Shown: positions 23,733 to 33,431, counted from the first letter of the stretch. The stretch is DNA of 34,601 nt from CAYWNA01 sp964459305 (GCA_964459305.1 CAYWNA010000134.1:1-34601), one strand, 5' to 3'. Notes: generated by a model not told the origin, from the sequence alone. Numbers and translations are program-made.

Positions 23733-26700
23733 ATGCTCTTGCACAGATCGGACGGACACAAGTTGATCGTTTTGCTGGCCATGCTCCTCATCCCCGTCTG
23801 GGGCGAGGCGGCGGAACTCGGCGAAAACGTAAACCGGTCCTCGCCAGAACTGGCTCTGGGAGCGGGCAAGTTCAAAAGCACCTATTCGCGAGACAAGGGC
23901 ATCGTCTTCGACGCCCGGCCGCAAGGCCCGTGGGAGTACATGGCAACTGGAACAGGTAAGACCGGCATTGCGGTCATGGCCCATGAGGAAATCGAGTTTC
24001 AGATCAACCATGAAGCCTCGCTCGACGAACATGCTTGGCTGCGGGCGCCCGGCCGGCTTCGGCTCCGTTTCGAAGGCGATCCGATCTCGGCTTCCGCCAG
24101 GGCCGGGCGGTTTCGCATGGTGCACGATCTACGGCGTTCGGTTATCCGGATTTCGGCCGACACAGAACATGGCCCGCTCGAAATCGAAATCCGTGCCCAT
24201 GTAGAGCGAGACCTCATACGAGTCGATATCCACGATGGCCGTAAAACGCCCGGGCCGGTCACGCTAATACTGGCGTCGGATTGGGAGACGACCGGTTGCG
24301 ACACTTCTTGCGCCGGCACGATCCATCTTTGGCACGAAAACGGCGAAGCGACCGATTGGCATGCGATAAACGCCGCCGGCGGGTTAAAGAACGACGGCGA
24401 ATTAGTAGATCCCCTGAAGAACCGTTGTTTTGGCATCGCCATAGCCGCGATAACCTCCGGAAGATGGTTGGAAAACAAGATTGAACTGCCCGGAGCCAGG
24501 CACACAGCGTTCCACATCGCGGCCGCCGCGACCATGGGCCGTGAACGTTTGCTCAAGACGTTCGATGAACGAATCGCCACGCCCAGGGACAAGATTGCGT
24601 TTGTTGCCGAACATGAAGCATGGTGGCGTGCATATTGGGCCCGCGTATGGTTCGAGTCCGACGCTTCCATGCACCAACACATGGCCGCCTACGACATGTA
24701 TCGCTACTTCTCGGCGGTCACTTCGGGTCGCGAACGGGAATTCCCGGTCCGTTTCCAGATCAACTTGCTTGCGTCCACCCTGCGGCAAATCGACTGGACG
24801 TATATGCACATCAACTCGGTCCAGAGCATCGAGGCCTACTGGCCCATGTTGAAAAACGGCGATTGGGACCAGTTGATGCCGCTGCTTTCGTTCTATCAGC
24901 GAACACGGCCGCTCTACCTGCAATGGTGCCAAGACCTGTTCGAGCATCCAGGCCTGGTTATCCCCTATTGTCACAATCTGTGGGGAGGGCCTCACTATTA
25001 TCAGGCGGATTCGCGGAAGAAGACCGATCGTCCGCGATTCGACGACAAGGAAATATGCGGCTTTCTCCTGAACCAATGGGCCCGATATTCCTTTGAACAC
25101 GGCGTGGCCTTGATGCAAATGGCCAAGCAGGCGGCCGATGCCCGGGGCGACAAACGGCTCGAACAAGAAATGGTGATTCCCATGATGCGGGATCTTTGCG
25201 ATTTCTTCTTGAACCACTACAAGAAGGAGAATGGCAAGCTGGTGTTTGATCCGGCTACATCGGGCGAAACATGGTACGAAGTCCGCAACCCGACCAGTTG
25301 GATACTGCTGTTTCGCACCTTCTTGCCCGATGTGATCGCCTTGGCCAATGAATACGATGACAAGCAACTTGCCGCAACCGCAAGTGAACTGCTTGCATCA
25401 TTGCCGGACGTGCCGCGCGGGAAATGGCGGTCCGACCAGGACGTCTTCTTGCCTGCCGAAGTGTTCGACCGTCACAAGAACATCAACTGGGAGAATCCGG
25501 AGTTGTACGGCATCTGGCCCTATGGCGCCTTAGGCGTCGGGATGCCCGACTACGACATCGCTCTACGGTCTTACCGAGGCCGCTTGTGGAAGAACCATCG
25601 GCACGGCTGGTGCCTGGACGTCATCTGGGCGGCACGGCTGGGCCTTACGGATGACGTGTTGAGGGATTACGACGCGATCCACTTCCCGACCACGCTACGC
25701 GCTCCGGGCGGGTTCTCCTTCGAGACCGCGCCGACTTGGCCGGAGGAACCGTCTCTGCCGCTGTATCCGAGCATGCAAGGAATGGGGACGTCGGTCTGCC
25801 ATCTGTACGAGATGGTCTGCCAGGACCGCGACGATGGCATCCTGGTGCTTCCGGCATGGCCGCGAGACAAACCGCTGCGCATGGCGATGTACTCGGCCGT
25901 GGCCGGACGCGTGGAGATCGAATACGAACCGGGAAAACCGCCTCGCGTGAAGACCGAACGCCCCGTGCCGGTCACGGTTCACAAAGTAGCCCCGTCGTCA
26001 AGGATGGACGCGGGAGTCGTTGACACGAGCGTCAGTTCAAATTCGCTCTTGCGGCCGATTCCGATACATGCCGTAACGATGGGAGACGGTTTCTGGCGGT
26101 CGCGAATGAAGGCCAATAAAGGTGGTTTTCCGACGCTGCTGGCCTGGCTCGACAAATCCAACCAGACGGCCCCGTTCCGTGCGTTCTCACGATATGCGCG
26201 CTCCGGCGACGATTCGGGAATCCGTGCGGCATTGGATAAGTTGAAAGTGAATTTGCATGGAGAAGTCGAGGGATCGCATAGAGGGGGTCACACGTGGACA
26301 CCCGCGGTGATGGCGTTGATTGAGGCGTGCGCATATGTCCTGCAATCTGGCGATGATCCACGGATTAGTAGTCTGCTCGACGAGTTTGTTGTCGGCGTCG
26401 TCGCTGCCCACAAAAACGAGGAGTTTCTGGATATCTACTACGGGGACGACTTCCAGTACTCGGCTGGTTTGGCGACTTGCGGGCACCTGATTCAAGCCGC
26501 GATTGCCCATCACCGTGCTACCGGCAGCAAAGAGTTTCTCAAGTGTGCCACGGACATTGCCGACGCCGTCTGCGAGAAGTTTCAGGGTGAGAGATTCGCC
26601 GGTCATTCTTGTATTGAAATGGCCCTGGTGGAATTGTATCGGACTACAGGCGATGCAAAATACCTTCGCGGCGCCAGACACTTCCTGGAGCCGCTGCTTC

Positions 26701-27938
26701 GACAATCGCCTGTGATTGGCGGAGGCCTTGACGGCTGGAAAGGCAGACACGTTGTTCGCCAGACATATCTTTGTGCCGGCGGAGCCGATTACCTTGCCGA
26801 GACCGGCGACGCGGCGTTCCGGGACAGACTGAACGCCATCTGGAACGACATGACAATCGGAAAGCTGCACCTGAGCGGCCAGCTTGGCGTCAGTAGCGAG
26901 CACCCTGAGTTTATTATCCACAAGCCGTTCGAGTTGTCTGTTGGCGTTTCCAATCTTTACAACAACACTCCTCACGGATTGGGATTTGAATTGTGTGAAG
27001 CGGTCGGCAATGCCTATTTGAGCTGGCGCATGTTCTCGGTAACCGGCGAAGCACAATATGCGGATCAATTCGAGCGGGTGCTCTACAATGGGCTTCTTGC
27101 TCATGTCTCACTGGATGGGACAAAGTTCTATTACGCGTGCGCGCTGGCATCGGATGGCAAACATCCGCCCCGTAACGCCTGGGGCCATCTCGTAAACAGT
27201 TGTTGTCCGCCCAACGCACTACGTCTGATCGCGTCTCTGCCGGGCTATGTCTTCAGCACTTCAGACAGAGGCTTGTGGGTACACCTTTACGATGATTGTC
27301 GGCTCGACTGGCATCTGGCAGACGGCACGCCTGTGACGTTGATCCAGAGGACGCGATACCCGTGGGAGGGCAACGTCGCCATTGAGATCAAGCCGGCGAA
27401 ACCAGCCGCGTTTGATCTGAACTTGCGAATCCCCGGCTGGTGCCGCGACGCGGTCGTGAAGGTCAACGGCAAGCAGGTTGACTGCCCTGTGAAGAGCGGC
27501 TCCTATTGCCGCGTGAACCGCTCGTGGGCCGAAGGCGATGTCGTCACGATCGATTTGTCCATGCCGGTACTCGCGATGGCAGCGGATCCGCGCGTACTTG
27601 ATCTAAAGGACAAAACCGCTTTGATGCGTGGCCCACTGGTCTATTGCTTCGAAGGTGTCGATAACCCCGGTCGCGATGTGTCGTCCATCAGTCTTACCGG
27701 CGGCCGTGGAATCCAACCACTCGACAACGGCGCCGCACGGGCAGGCCTGTACCAACCGTGCGCAAAGGCGTCAGGATTCGACGCAGTTTTCGACATAGGC
27801 ATGTTCAGCGGCATGACGGTGCTTCGTCAACGATCGGGCAGTGCGCACGAAGGCTCGGCCGGACTAACAGCCATTCCCTATTTTGCCTGGGCCAATCGCG
27901 ACCCCTCGCCAATGCGCGTGTGGGTGGATCGTCGATAG
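23733..27938 (+). CDS. Secreted two-module protein: GH95-like/DUF5703 plus GH127
   Basis: This 1401-aa protein starts after AAGGAG with a signal peptide (MLLHRSDGHKLIVLLAMLLI and on). Residues about 40-760 resemble DUF5703/GH95-like six-hairpin proteins (HEAWWRAYWARVWF, WTYMHINSVQSIEAYWPMLK, ILVLPAWP). After a short linker, residues about 775-1401 are a GH127 (DUF1680) module, the beta-L-arabinofuranosidase family. Its zinc-thiolate site is intact: Glu1086 and Cys1088 in FELCEAVG, Cys1157-Cys1158 in NSCCPPNALR, matching the Glu-x-Cys and Cys-Cys ligands of HypBA1, where the first Cys of the pair is the nucleophile. It could remove two linked sugar types from one side chain. No second start or stop lies near the linker, so the fusion looks real. 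Confidence 0.88.
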   Translation: MLLHRSDGHKLIVLLAMLLIPVWGEAAELGENVNRSSPELALGAGKFKSTYSRDKGIVFDARPQGPWEYMATGTGKTGIAVMAHEEIEFQINHEASLDEHAWLRAPGRLRLRFEGDPISASARAGRFRMVHDLRRSVIRISADTEHGPLEIEIRAHVERDLIRVDIHDGRKTPGPVTLILASDWETTGCDTSCAGTIHLWHENGEATDWHAINAAGGLKNDGELVDPLKNRCFGIAIAAITSGRWLENKIELPGARHTAFHIAAAATMGRERLLKTFDERIATPRDKIAFVAEHEAWWRAYWARVWFESDASMHQHMAAYDMYRYFSAVTSGREREFPVRFQINLLASTLRQIDWTYMHINSVQSIEAYWPMLKNGDWDQLMPLLSFYQRTRPLYLQWCQDLFEHPGLVIPYCHNLWGGPHYYQADSRKKTDRPRFDDKEICGFLLNQWARYSFEHGVALMQMAKQAADARGDKRLEQEMVIPMMRDLCDFFLNHYKKENGKLVFDPATSGETWYEVRNPTSWILLFRTFLPDVIALANEYDDKQLAATASELLASLPDVPRGKWRSDQDVFLPAEVFDRHKNINWENPELYGIWPYGALGVGMPDYDIALRSYRGRLWKNHRHGWCLDVIWAARLGLTDDVLRDYDAIHFPTTLRAPGGFSFETAPTWPEEPSLPLYPSMQGMGTSVCHLYEMVCQDRDDGILVLPAWPRDKPLRMAMYSAVAGRVEIEYEPGKPPRVKTERPVPVTVHKVAPSSRMDAGVVDTSVSSNSLLRPIPIHAVTMGDGFWRSRMKANKGGFPTLLAWLDKSNQTAPFRAFSRYARSGDDSGIRAALDKLKVNLHGEVEGSHRGGHTWTPAVMALIEACAYVLQSGDDPRISSLLDEFVVGVVAAHKNEEFLDIYYGDDFQYSAGLATCGHLIQAAIAHHRATGSKEFLKCATDIADAVCEKFQGERFAGHSCIEMALVELYRTTGDAKYLRGARHFLEPLLRQSPVIGGGLDGWKGRHVVRQTYLCAGGADYLAETGDAAFRDRLNAIWNDMTIGKLHLSGQLGVSSEHPEFIIHKPFELSVGVSNLYNNTPHGLGFELCEAVGNAYLSWRMFSVTGEAQYADQFERVLYNGLLAHVSLDGTKFYYACALASDGKHPPRNAWGHLVNSCCPPNALRLIASLPGYVFSTSDRGLWVHLYDDCRLDWHLADGTPVTLIQRTRYPWEGNVAIEIKPAKPAAFDLNLRIPGWCRDAVVKVNGKQVDCPVKSGSYCRVNRSWAEGDVVTIDLSMPVLAMAADPRVLDLKDKTALMRGPLVYCFEGVDNPGRDVSSISLTGGRGIQPLDNGAARAGLYQPCAKASGFDAVFDIGMFSGMTVLRQRSGSAHEGSAGLTAIPYFAWANRDPSPMRVWVDRR

Positions 27939-27951
27939 TACCGTTCGTATT

Positions 27952-28003
27952 CAGATTGTGAAGAGGGGAACCACGAATGACACGAATCACACGAAAGAAG
28001 AGA
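27952..28003. repeat. 52-bp CACGAA-type repeat overlapping a gene start
   Basis: 27952-28003 and 31299-31350 are 52 bp long and differ at one position. The shared motif includes GAAGAGGGGAACCACGAA and GACACGAATCACACGAA. In this copy the single difference makes ATG (27977-27979) where the other reads AAG, and the GAGGGG lies at a good RBS distance, so the repeat provides the translation start of the next gene. Confidence 0.85.
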
Positions 28004-29623
28004 CTTGAAGTCCATTCTCTCTGTTTGCTCTTGAGCCTGTTTGTTGGCAGCGCGGCGGCGCGGGAGCCGCTGACGTTGAAGAAGCACATGTCGCTGGCCG
28101 GGAACAACCTGATCGACACTCTGGCGCCTCAGAAGGACTATCTGCCCTACTGGATGATGCGGGTCGACCACGAGTATCGCGCCGATCTTTGGTTTCGCCC
28201 GGAGTGTGATGCGCACAACATCGGCCGCTGGTGGGACGCCATGCTGCGGTTGGAAGATGCCACAGGATTCCGGATCCCCAAAGAGGTCGAGGCGGGCATG
28301 CTCCGCAATTTCTGGAAATACACGGACAACCCCTTTGGCATCCTGTTGGATGTTGCGGACGACCCGAACGATGCGTCGCGATGGTACATCCACTCGTTTC
28401 GAGAAACGATGCTGACCTACGCGGCGCTGGTGCGCTATCGCAACAGCGAGCGGGCCGCCGAGGCGGGCCGCCGGTCGGTGCGAAAGATGGCCCGCGTCTG
28501 TGCCGATCTCAGAAAAGCCGATTTCAGTCCGACGCGGCAGCCGTTCCAGGCATACCATCCGGTCTATTTCCACGGGCGGGCCATTGAAGGGCTCGTGCTG
28601 TTTCACAAGGCCACCGGTGATAAGGCGACGTTGGAATTCGCCGCACGGCTGGCAGCGTACCACTTGGAAAACACGACCCAGCCGGACGGAAGTCGTGGGA
28701 AAGACATCGGCCATCATACGCATTCTTACTTGAACACACTGCGAGGGCTGTTGCTGTACGGAGAAACGACCGGGCAGCGTCAGTACATGGACAGGGTGGA
28801 TGCGACCTATCGTAACGCCGTGGCCAAGATGATCACTCCGTCCGGTGTCATCCCCCACGACATCGACGGAGGGGCAACCGAGGTGGCCTCGGCCGGAGAC
28901 GTGGCGCAACTTGCCTTGTGGCTGCATGACCAGACGAAAAACGCAGACTTCCTAGACGATGTGGAGCGGATCGTACGATCGAGATTGCTTCCCTCGCAAA
29001 TCACCGAACCGCCGCCGCTTGTGCCCACGCGTGAGGGCAGTGCCGATGAAGTTCGCGACCTTTCCAGCCGTATGGTGGGGGCGATCGGGGGTTGCGCCGG
29101 GCATACCTGGGGCAAATCGTGCATTACTGATATCACTGCCTCGGCGTTGCAGACCTTGATCGATGTTTACCATCACATCGCCGAACGAGACGAAGAAGGT
29201 ATTTGGATCCGGTTGCACTTCGATTGTGAGCGTGAGTACGTCCGCGTCCGTTCGACGCGCGGCGAGGATGCCCGATTGAGTATCCAAGTCTCGGGCGAGG
29301 AAGACCTGTTCGTGCGTGTGCCGGGCTGGGTTCCAGCGGATTCCGCAAAACTGTTGGTCGACGGCAAGCCTGCTCCCGTTCGTCGGCAAGGGGCCTACGT
29401 CGCGATACCCGGCTCGCCGGATGGGCTACAGGTTGAACTTCGCTACGCCTTGCCGCGACGCACCACGACCGAAACGTCACGGATGCAGTATTTCCACACG
29501 CCGGCTCACCTGTTTGGACCTGCCGCGAAACCGTACGTCTACACACTGCAGTGGCGCGGCGACGAAGTCGTGGCCGCTTCGCCAGTGAAAGACTACTTTC
29601 CGTTCTATCCGGCTCACCGATAA
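27977..29623 (+). CDS. Secreted GH127-like protein with altered zinc site (paralogue 1)
   Basis: This 548-aa protein has a signal peptide whose basic n-region (MTRITRKKR) is encoded by the repeat. The fold clues fit an alpha/alpha barrel with a C-terminal beta domain: NIGRWWDAMLRLE, HTHSYLNTLRGLLLYGETTG, and FVRVPGW followed by LLVDGKP, which mirrors the GH127 RIPGW...VNG region. Compared with the GH127 site, Glu302 remains, the first Cys position is Ala304, and the Cys-Cys pair is Ser381-Cys382. The 77-residue spacing equals that of HypBA1 as I remember it. The usual zinc-thiolate chemistry is therefore unlikely. It is followed 14 bp later by a paralogue. Substrate unknown; an alternative is a non-catalytic glycan binder. 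Confidence 0.8.
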   Translation: MTRITRKKRLEVHSLCLLLSLFVGSAAAREPLTLKKHMSLAGNNLIDTLAPQKDYLPYWMMRVDHEYRADLWFRPECDAHNIGRWWDAMLRLEDATGFRIPKEVEAGMLRNFWKYTDNPFGILLDVADDPNDASRWYIHSFRETMLTYAALVRYRNSERAAEAGRRSVRKMARVCADLRKADFSPTRQPFQAYHPVYFHGRAIEGLVLFHKATGDKATLEFAARLAAYHLENTTQPDGSRGKDIGHHTHSYLNTLRGLLLYGETTGQRQYMDRVDATYRNAVAKMITPSGVIPHDIDGGATEVASAGDVAQLALWLHDQTKNADFLDDVERIVRSRLLPSQITEPPPLVPTREGSADEVRDLSSRMVGAIGGCAGHTWGKSCITDITASALQTLIDVYHHIAERDEEGIWIRLHFDCEREYVRVRSTRGEDARLSIQVSGEEDLFVRVPGWVPADSAKLLVDGKPAPVRRQGAYVAIPGSPDGLQVELRYALPRRTTTETSRMQYFHTPAHLFGPAAKPYVYTLQWRGDEVVAASPVKDYFPFYPAHR

Positions 29624-29637
29624 GGAAAGGCGCCCCC

Positions 29638-31257
29638 ATGTTTCGACCACGCCTTCACGTGATGATGATCTTGCTGTGTGTTTTCGCCTGCCTGTGGCTG
29701 GGCACCGTTTCTGTACGAGCGGAGCCACCCGAAACGAAGGAAGCCGAGCGCACCGTGGACCTGACGGCGAGAATGGATCTGGCCGGCACGTGTCTCCTGG
29801 CGTGGCTGAATCCCAAGGCGGATCTCGCGCCTACCGGTGGATGGAACGTGCCTCATGACATCGGTCGCTGGTGGGATGCCGTGCTGCGTCTGGAGGCCCG
29901 AACTGAGTTCGCCATCCCCGGACGTCTTGAGGGCGCGATGCTGCGAAATCTGGATCGTTTCACCGACAACTCGGATCATATCCTGTTGGCACCGGAAGGA
30001 CTGGATTGGGCGAAGCTCTATTTTGAACTCCACTCAATTCGAGAGGGATTCTTGGCGTTCGCCGCCTTGGTGAAGTACCGCAACAGCCAGTGGGCCGGGC
30101 AGCGCGGCCATCAGATGCTTGAGAGCCTCAAGCGTCGTCTGAAGCCGGATGGTTCGCTCGATGTGAAGGAATTCGACTCGTTCAAGTATGTCACTGATAC
30201 GAAGAAAGCGCTTGCGTCCCCTGAGTTGAACGCGGACCTCACCGGATCGACCGGGCGGGCCATCGACGGGCTGATGTTTTTCCATGAGGCAACGGGCGAC
30301 CCGCTGGCTTTAGAGCTGGCGGGGCGTTTTGCCGAGTACCACATGAAGCACACGGTCAACTCGGACGGGTCGATGCGAAAGGAGATCATTGGCAAGGAAA
30401 ATGTCGGCCACTCCCACTCATACATGGGCACGCTTCGCGGGCTCTTGCTTTATGGGCTGGAAACCGGCCGGCGTGACATCGTCGACACGGTTGCCGCGAC
30501 CTATCGCAACGGGGTCCAACAGCACGTGATTACCGAGTCGGGATGGAACGGGCACGATCTGGGCAAGTTGCGTTTTCCAAACGGACACGGCGAGCGTTTG
30601 GCCGAGACAGCCACCGCCGGCGACGCGGCTCAACTCGCCCTATGGCTTGCCCTGAGAGCGGGCCACACCGATCTGCTCGATGACGTAGAGCGTCTGCTCC
30701 GAGTCCGACTGCTGCCGTCGCAGATCACCAGTGGTCCTCCCAAACAGTTGGGCGGATGGGGAGTTCACGGTGCGCCTTACGCCAGGGGTGGCTGCATCCT
30801 GGATGTCGCCGCGGCGGTGTTGCACACCCTGACGGACATCCATGACCACGTCACAGATCGCACCGACCAGGGAGTGATCGTACATCTTCACTTGGACTGC
30901 GCAAACGAGTACGCAAGTGTATCCTGCCGGCGCGCCAGCGAGGGTGTCCTCTCGGTTCGGCTGCATGTGCGGGACAATCTACTGATTCGCGTGCCCGGCT
31001 GGACTGATCGCCAGAAGGTACAACTCACGGTCAACGGCACCGAAGTGCGCCCGAGTTTCGTCGGGTCTTACGCACGCGTTTCGAAAGATGACATCGACGT
31101 CAACACCGAGATCGTCATGCGGTACGATTTGCCCATCCGCGAAACGACGGAGAAAACCGATGTCGGTCGGGTATTCCGATTCCGTTGGCAAGGCGATGAG
31201 ATCATTGGCATGGATCCCACAGAGGGACCGCAGTCCCTTTACCCGGCCTTGAAGTGA
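29638..31257 (+). CDS. Secreted GH127-like protein with altered zinc site (paralogue 2)
   Basis: This 539-aa protein starts at an ATG after AAGGAAAGG, 14 bp behind its paralogue. After a signal peptide (MFRPRLHVMMILLCVFACLW and on) it follows the same plan: DIGRWWDAVLRLEARTEF, HSHSYMGTLRGLLLYGLETG, ATAGDAAQLALWLALRAG, LLPSQIT and LIRVPGW with VNGTEV. By eye alignment the GH127 zinc residues are Glu323, Ala325 (Cys in true GH127), Gly385 (Cys in true GH127) and Cys386. Both paralogues have thus lost the same two cysteines. The pair probably came from a tandem duplication. Secreted; role in glycan binding or an unusual hydrolysis is open. Confidence 0.8.
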   Translation: MFRPRLHVMMILLCVFACLWLGTVSVRAEPPETKEAERTVDLTARMDLAGTCLLAWLNPKADLAPTGGWNVPHDIGRWWDAVLRLEARTEFAIPGRLEGAMLRNLDRFTDNSDHILLAPEGLDWAKLYFELHSIREGFLAFAALVKYRNSQWAGQRGHQMLESLKRRLKPDGSLDVKEFDSFKYVTDTKKALASPELNADLTGSTGRAIDGLMFFHEATGDPLALELAGRFAEYHMKHTVNSDGSMRKEIIGKENVGHSHSYMGTLRGLLLYGLETGRRDIVDTVAATYRNGVQQHVITESGWNGHDLGKLRFPNGHGERLAETATAGDAAQLALWLALRAGHTDLLDDVERLLRVRLLPSQITSGPPKQLGGWGVHGAPYARGGCILDVAAAVLHTLTDIHDHVTDRTDQGVIVHLHLDCANEYASVSCRRASEGVLSVRLHVRDNLLIRVPGWTDRQKVQLTVNGTEVRPSFVGSYARVSKDDIDVNTEIVMRYDLPIRETTEKTDVGRVFRFRWQGDEIIGMDPTEGPQSLYPALK

Positions 31258-31568
31258 TGATGGTTCTTCAGTTGTGAGTGGACAGAACGATACGAAGGCA
31301 GATTGTGAAGAGGGGAACCACGAAAGACACGAATCACACGAAAGAAGAGAACCGGATGAGCCTTTCACTGATCACCCATTTCGACGAGTCTCATTTGAGG
31401 ACTCGCGGCGCGGGTTATGCCGACTTCGAGGCAATTTCGTGTGTTTCGTGGTTGGAGCAGGTGCCCGGTCGCGCCGGCGTCGCAGCGCCGGAGCCGCGGG
31501 AGTAGATTGGAGTCAATGAAACGGAGACGTTCGCCAAAACCAACCCACAGAGAGCAAGGACACGTCTT
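31258..31568. repeat. Intergenic region with inverted CACGAA-type repeats
   Basis: This 311-bp gap holds the second 52-bp repeat copy (31299-31350) and an inverted partner TTTCGTGTGTTTCGTGGTT (31435-31453) about 85 bp later, the same layout as at 19505-19629. Short frames here translate to peptides such as NHERHESHERREP, a known look of this repeat type. I see no gene in it. Confidence 0.75.
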
Positions 31569-33431
31569 ATGAACATCAGACCTCTACCTCTAGCCCACAA
31601 CGGGGCGTTCTTCTTGCTGTTGGCGTTCCTGTTGTTCCCAGGTTCCACGTCCAGTCACGCTCAGCAGGGATTGCAGCGACAGACTGGGAACGCCAACCTC
31701 GCCAACCATGAAACAACGCGGGATTTCACGCTGTTTCTCATGGCAACAGATCCAAGCGATGAACTGGACTTTGCCGTTCGATCGCTCGGATTGCCCACTC
31801 GCCAGCGGGAGGGAAAGAAAGGGATGTTCATCGCCGTCGTTCAAGCTGGGAAAGAGGCTGACCTGAAGCCGCCCGGCGAACTGCAGGCGGATGAGTCGGA
31901 TGAGGGATATCGTGTCGTACACGGCGCGGCGGGCCAACTGTGCCTTGCCTCGACGACCCAGCACGGTTTGGCCAACGGGCTGTATGACGCCCGTCGCGCG
32001 TTGCTGGCTGCGCCGCCGCAGATTGCGTCCCCGGCCCAACTACTCGGCGAAGGGGACCACTCACCGCATTTCGCCCAGCGAGTGTTCTACCACTTTCTGT
32101 CCCCATGGGGACTCGAACGTCTGTCAGCGGACGTGTTCACGGCGGAGCAATGGAAGGTGCATCTGCGGAGAATGCGGGCCCTGAATGCCAACCAGTTCTA
32201 CTTCGATATCTGGGCCGATCAGTACTACCATGCGGATTACCCTGCAACTCACGCAAACAAGGCACTGTACGATCGCCTTCGTGGAGCATGTGATTACGCG
32301 CACAAGCTGGGCTTACGAACGGGCGTCGTCCTCTTCCCTTGCCAAGTGCCTGCTTCCGTTTATCTGGCACATCCTAAGGCGCGAGCGGTCGAGGCAGTCA
32401 ATTACCATGGCATCAATATGTGCCCAACGCGGGCGTGGGACCGCGTAATCTCCTTCGATACGTTTCTGCTGCGCTATTTCGGGTCTGCCGTGGACGATGT
32501 GATCGTTGAGATGCAAGATCCGGGCTCTTGCTTGTGTGAGCAGTGTTGCAAGCACTTTCCCGATCTTGTGATCCGCTTCATTCAGACGTACCGCAAGGTC
32601 CCCTGCGGCCCATCTGACCGGAGGATTGATCTCTGCACGCTCCATTTCCGAGACTGGCTGGAAGAGCCCGCGTTTGACTCCGGGGTTGCCTTTCCGATCA
32701 AGGACCTGCGAAGGCGTGTCTTTGCAGCTCTACCCAGGGGCACGACGCTCTCCGACATCGACAACCCAACGATGGATATGGGACGGAGTAAGTACGGATT
32801 GAAGAACATGTACTTTTTCTTCGATCTCGACCCCGAATCAGGCATTGAAAACCACCAGGTCTTTCCTCGCGTCAAGTTGCGCCGGATTGAATCGCAGATT
32901 CAGGACAGCGTCGAGCGAGGTCACGACGGTATTCTCGACTACCGCATGATGCCCTTCGCACAGTACGTTGCCGACTATGCCCTGTTTCGAAAATGTTGGG
33001 ACCCATCGGTCGACCTGGACATCGTCATGACCGAATTGGCTGCGGAGTGGAAGATTCCCGCCAGCAAGCGTCCGACGTTCGCACAAGCGATGCGCGATCT
33101 CGACGACTGGTGGGAGAAGCATGACCTCGAATCGCTCAATGCGGCTGACGATGCCCTGCGAGATTTGGCGGAAGATGAAGACTGTTCCGATTACCTAACC
33201 GATCTGAAGGATCTGATTGTCGTCTTACGAGTCCTGGCCCATTACTGCCAGGAGAACAGAGAGGAGGTGGCGCGGCCGGACTTTTTCCCGCAACCAGAAC
33301 TGGTTGATGAAGTGCGCGATTTGATGATCAACCGTCGCATCTTTGATGCCTACACTGTCCATCAGCACTGGGAGCTCCGCTCCCGGGAGGTAATCGGCCA
33401 GCGCATCCGGTGGTGGCTTCAAGCGTTGTAA
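31569..33431 (+). CDS. Secreted GH67N/DUF4838-like TIM-barrel protein
   Basis: This 620-aa protein follows AAGGA and begins with a signal peptide (about 1-32). Residues about 45-150 resemble the alpha/beta domain that precedes the barrel in GH67, GH20 and GH84 proteins (EGYRVVHGAAGQLCLASTTQ, HGLANGLYDARRALL). A TIM barrel probably follows: HLRRMRALNANQFYFDIW, LGLRTGVVLFPCQVPASVY and DVIVEMQDPGSCLCEQCC, where the cysteine cluster near residue 321 looks like DUF4838 proteins. The C-terminus is helical (DDWWEKHDLESLNAADD). It is probably a glycosidase acting on uronic acid or amino sugar residues, but I cannot name catalytic residues with safety. Confidence 0.7.
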   Translation: MNIRPLPLAHNGAFFLLLAFLLFPGSTSSHAQQGLQRQTGNANLANHETTRDFTLFLMATDPSDELDFAVRSLGLPTRQREGKKGMFIAVVQAGKEADLKPPGELQADESDEGYRVVHGAAGQLCLASTTQHGLANGLYDARRALLAAPPQIASPAQLLGEGDHSPHFAQRVFYHFLSPWGLERLSADVFTAEQWKVHLRRMRALNANQFYFDIWADQYYHADYPATHANKALYDRLRGACDYAHKLGLRTGVVLFPCQVPASVYLAHPKARAVEAVNYHGINMCPTRAWDRVISFDTFLLRYFGSAVDDVIVEMQDPGSCLCEQCCKHFPDLVIRFIQTYRKVPCGPSDRRIDLCTLHFRDWLEEPAFDSGVAFPIKDLRRRVFAALPRGTTLSDIDNPTMDMGRSKYGLKNMYFFFDLDPESGIENHQVFPRVKLRRIESQIQDSVERGHDGILDYRMMPFAQYVADYALFRKCWDPSVDLDIVMTELAAEWKIPASKRPTFAQAMRDLDDWWEKHDLESLNAADDALRDLAEDEDCSDYLTDLKDLIVVLRVLAHYCQENREEVARPDFFPQPELVDEVRDLMINRRIFDAYTVHQHWELRSREVIGQRIRWWLQAL

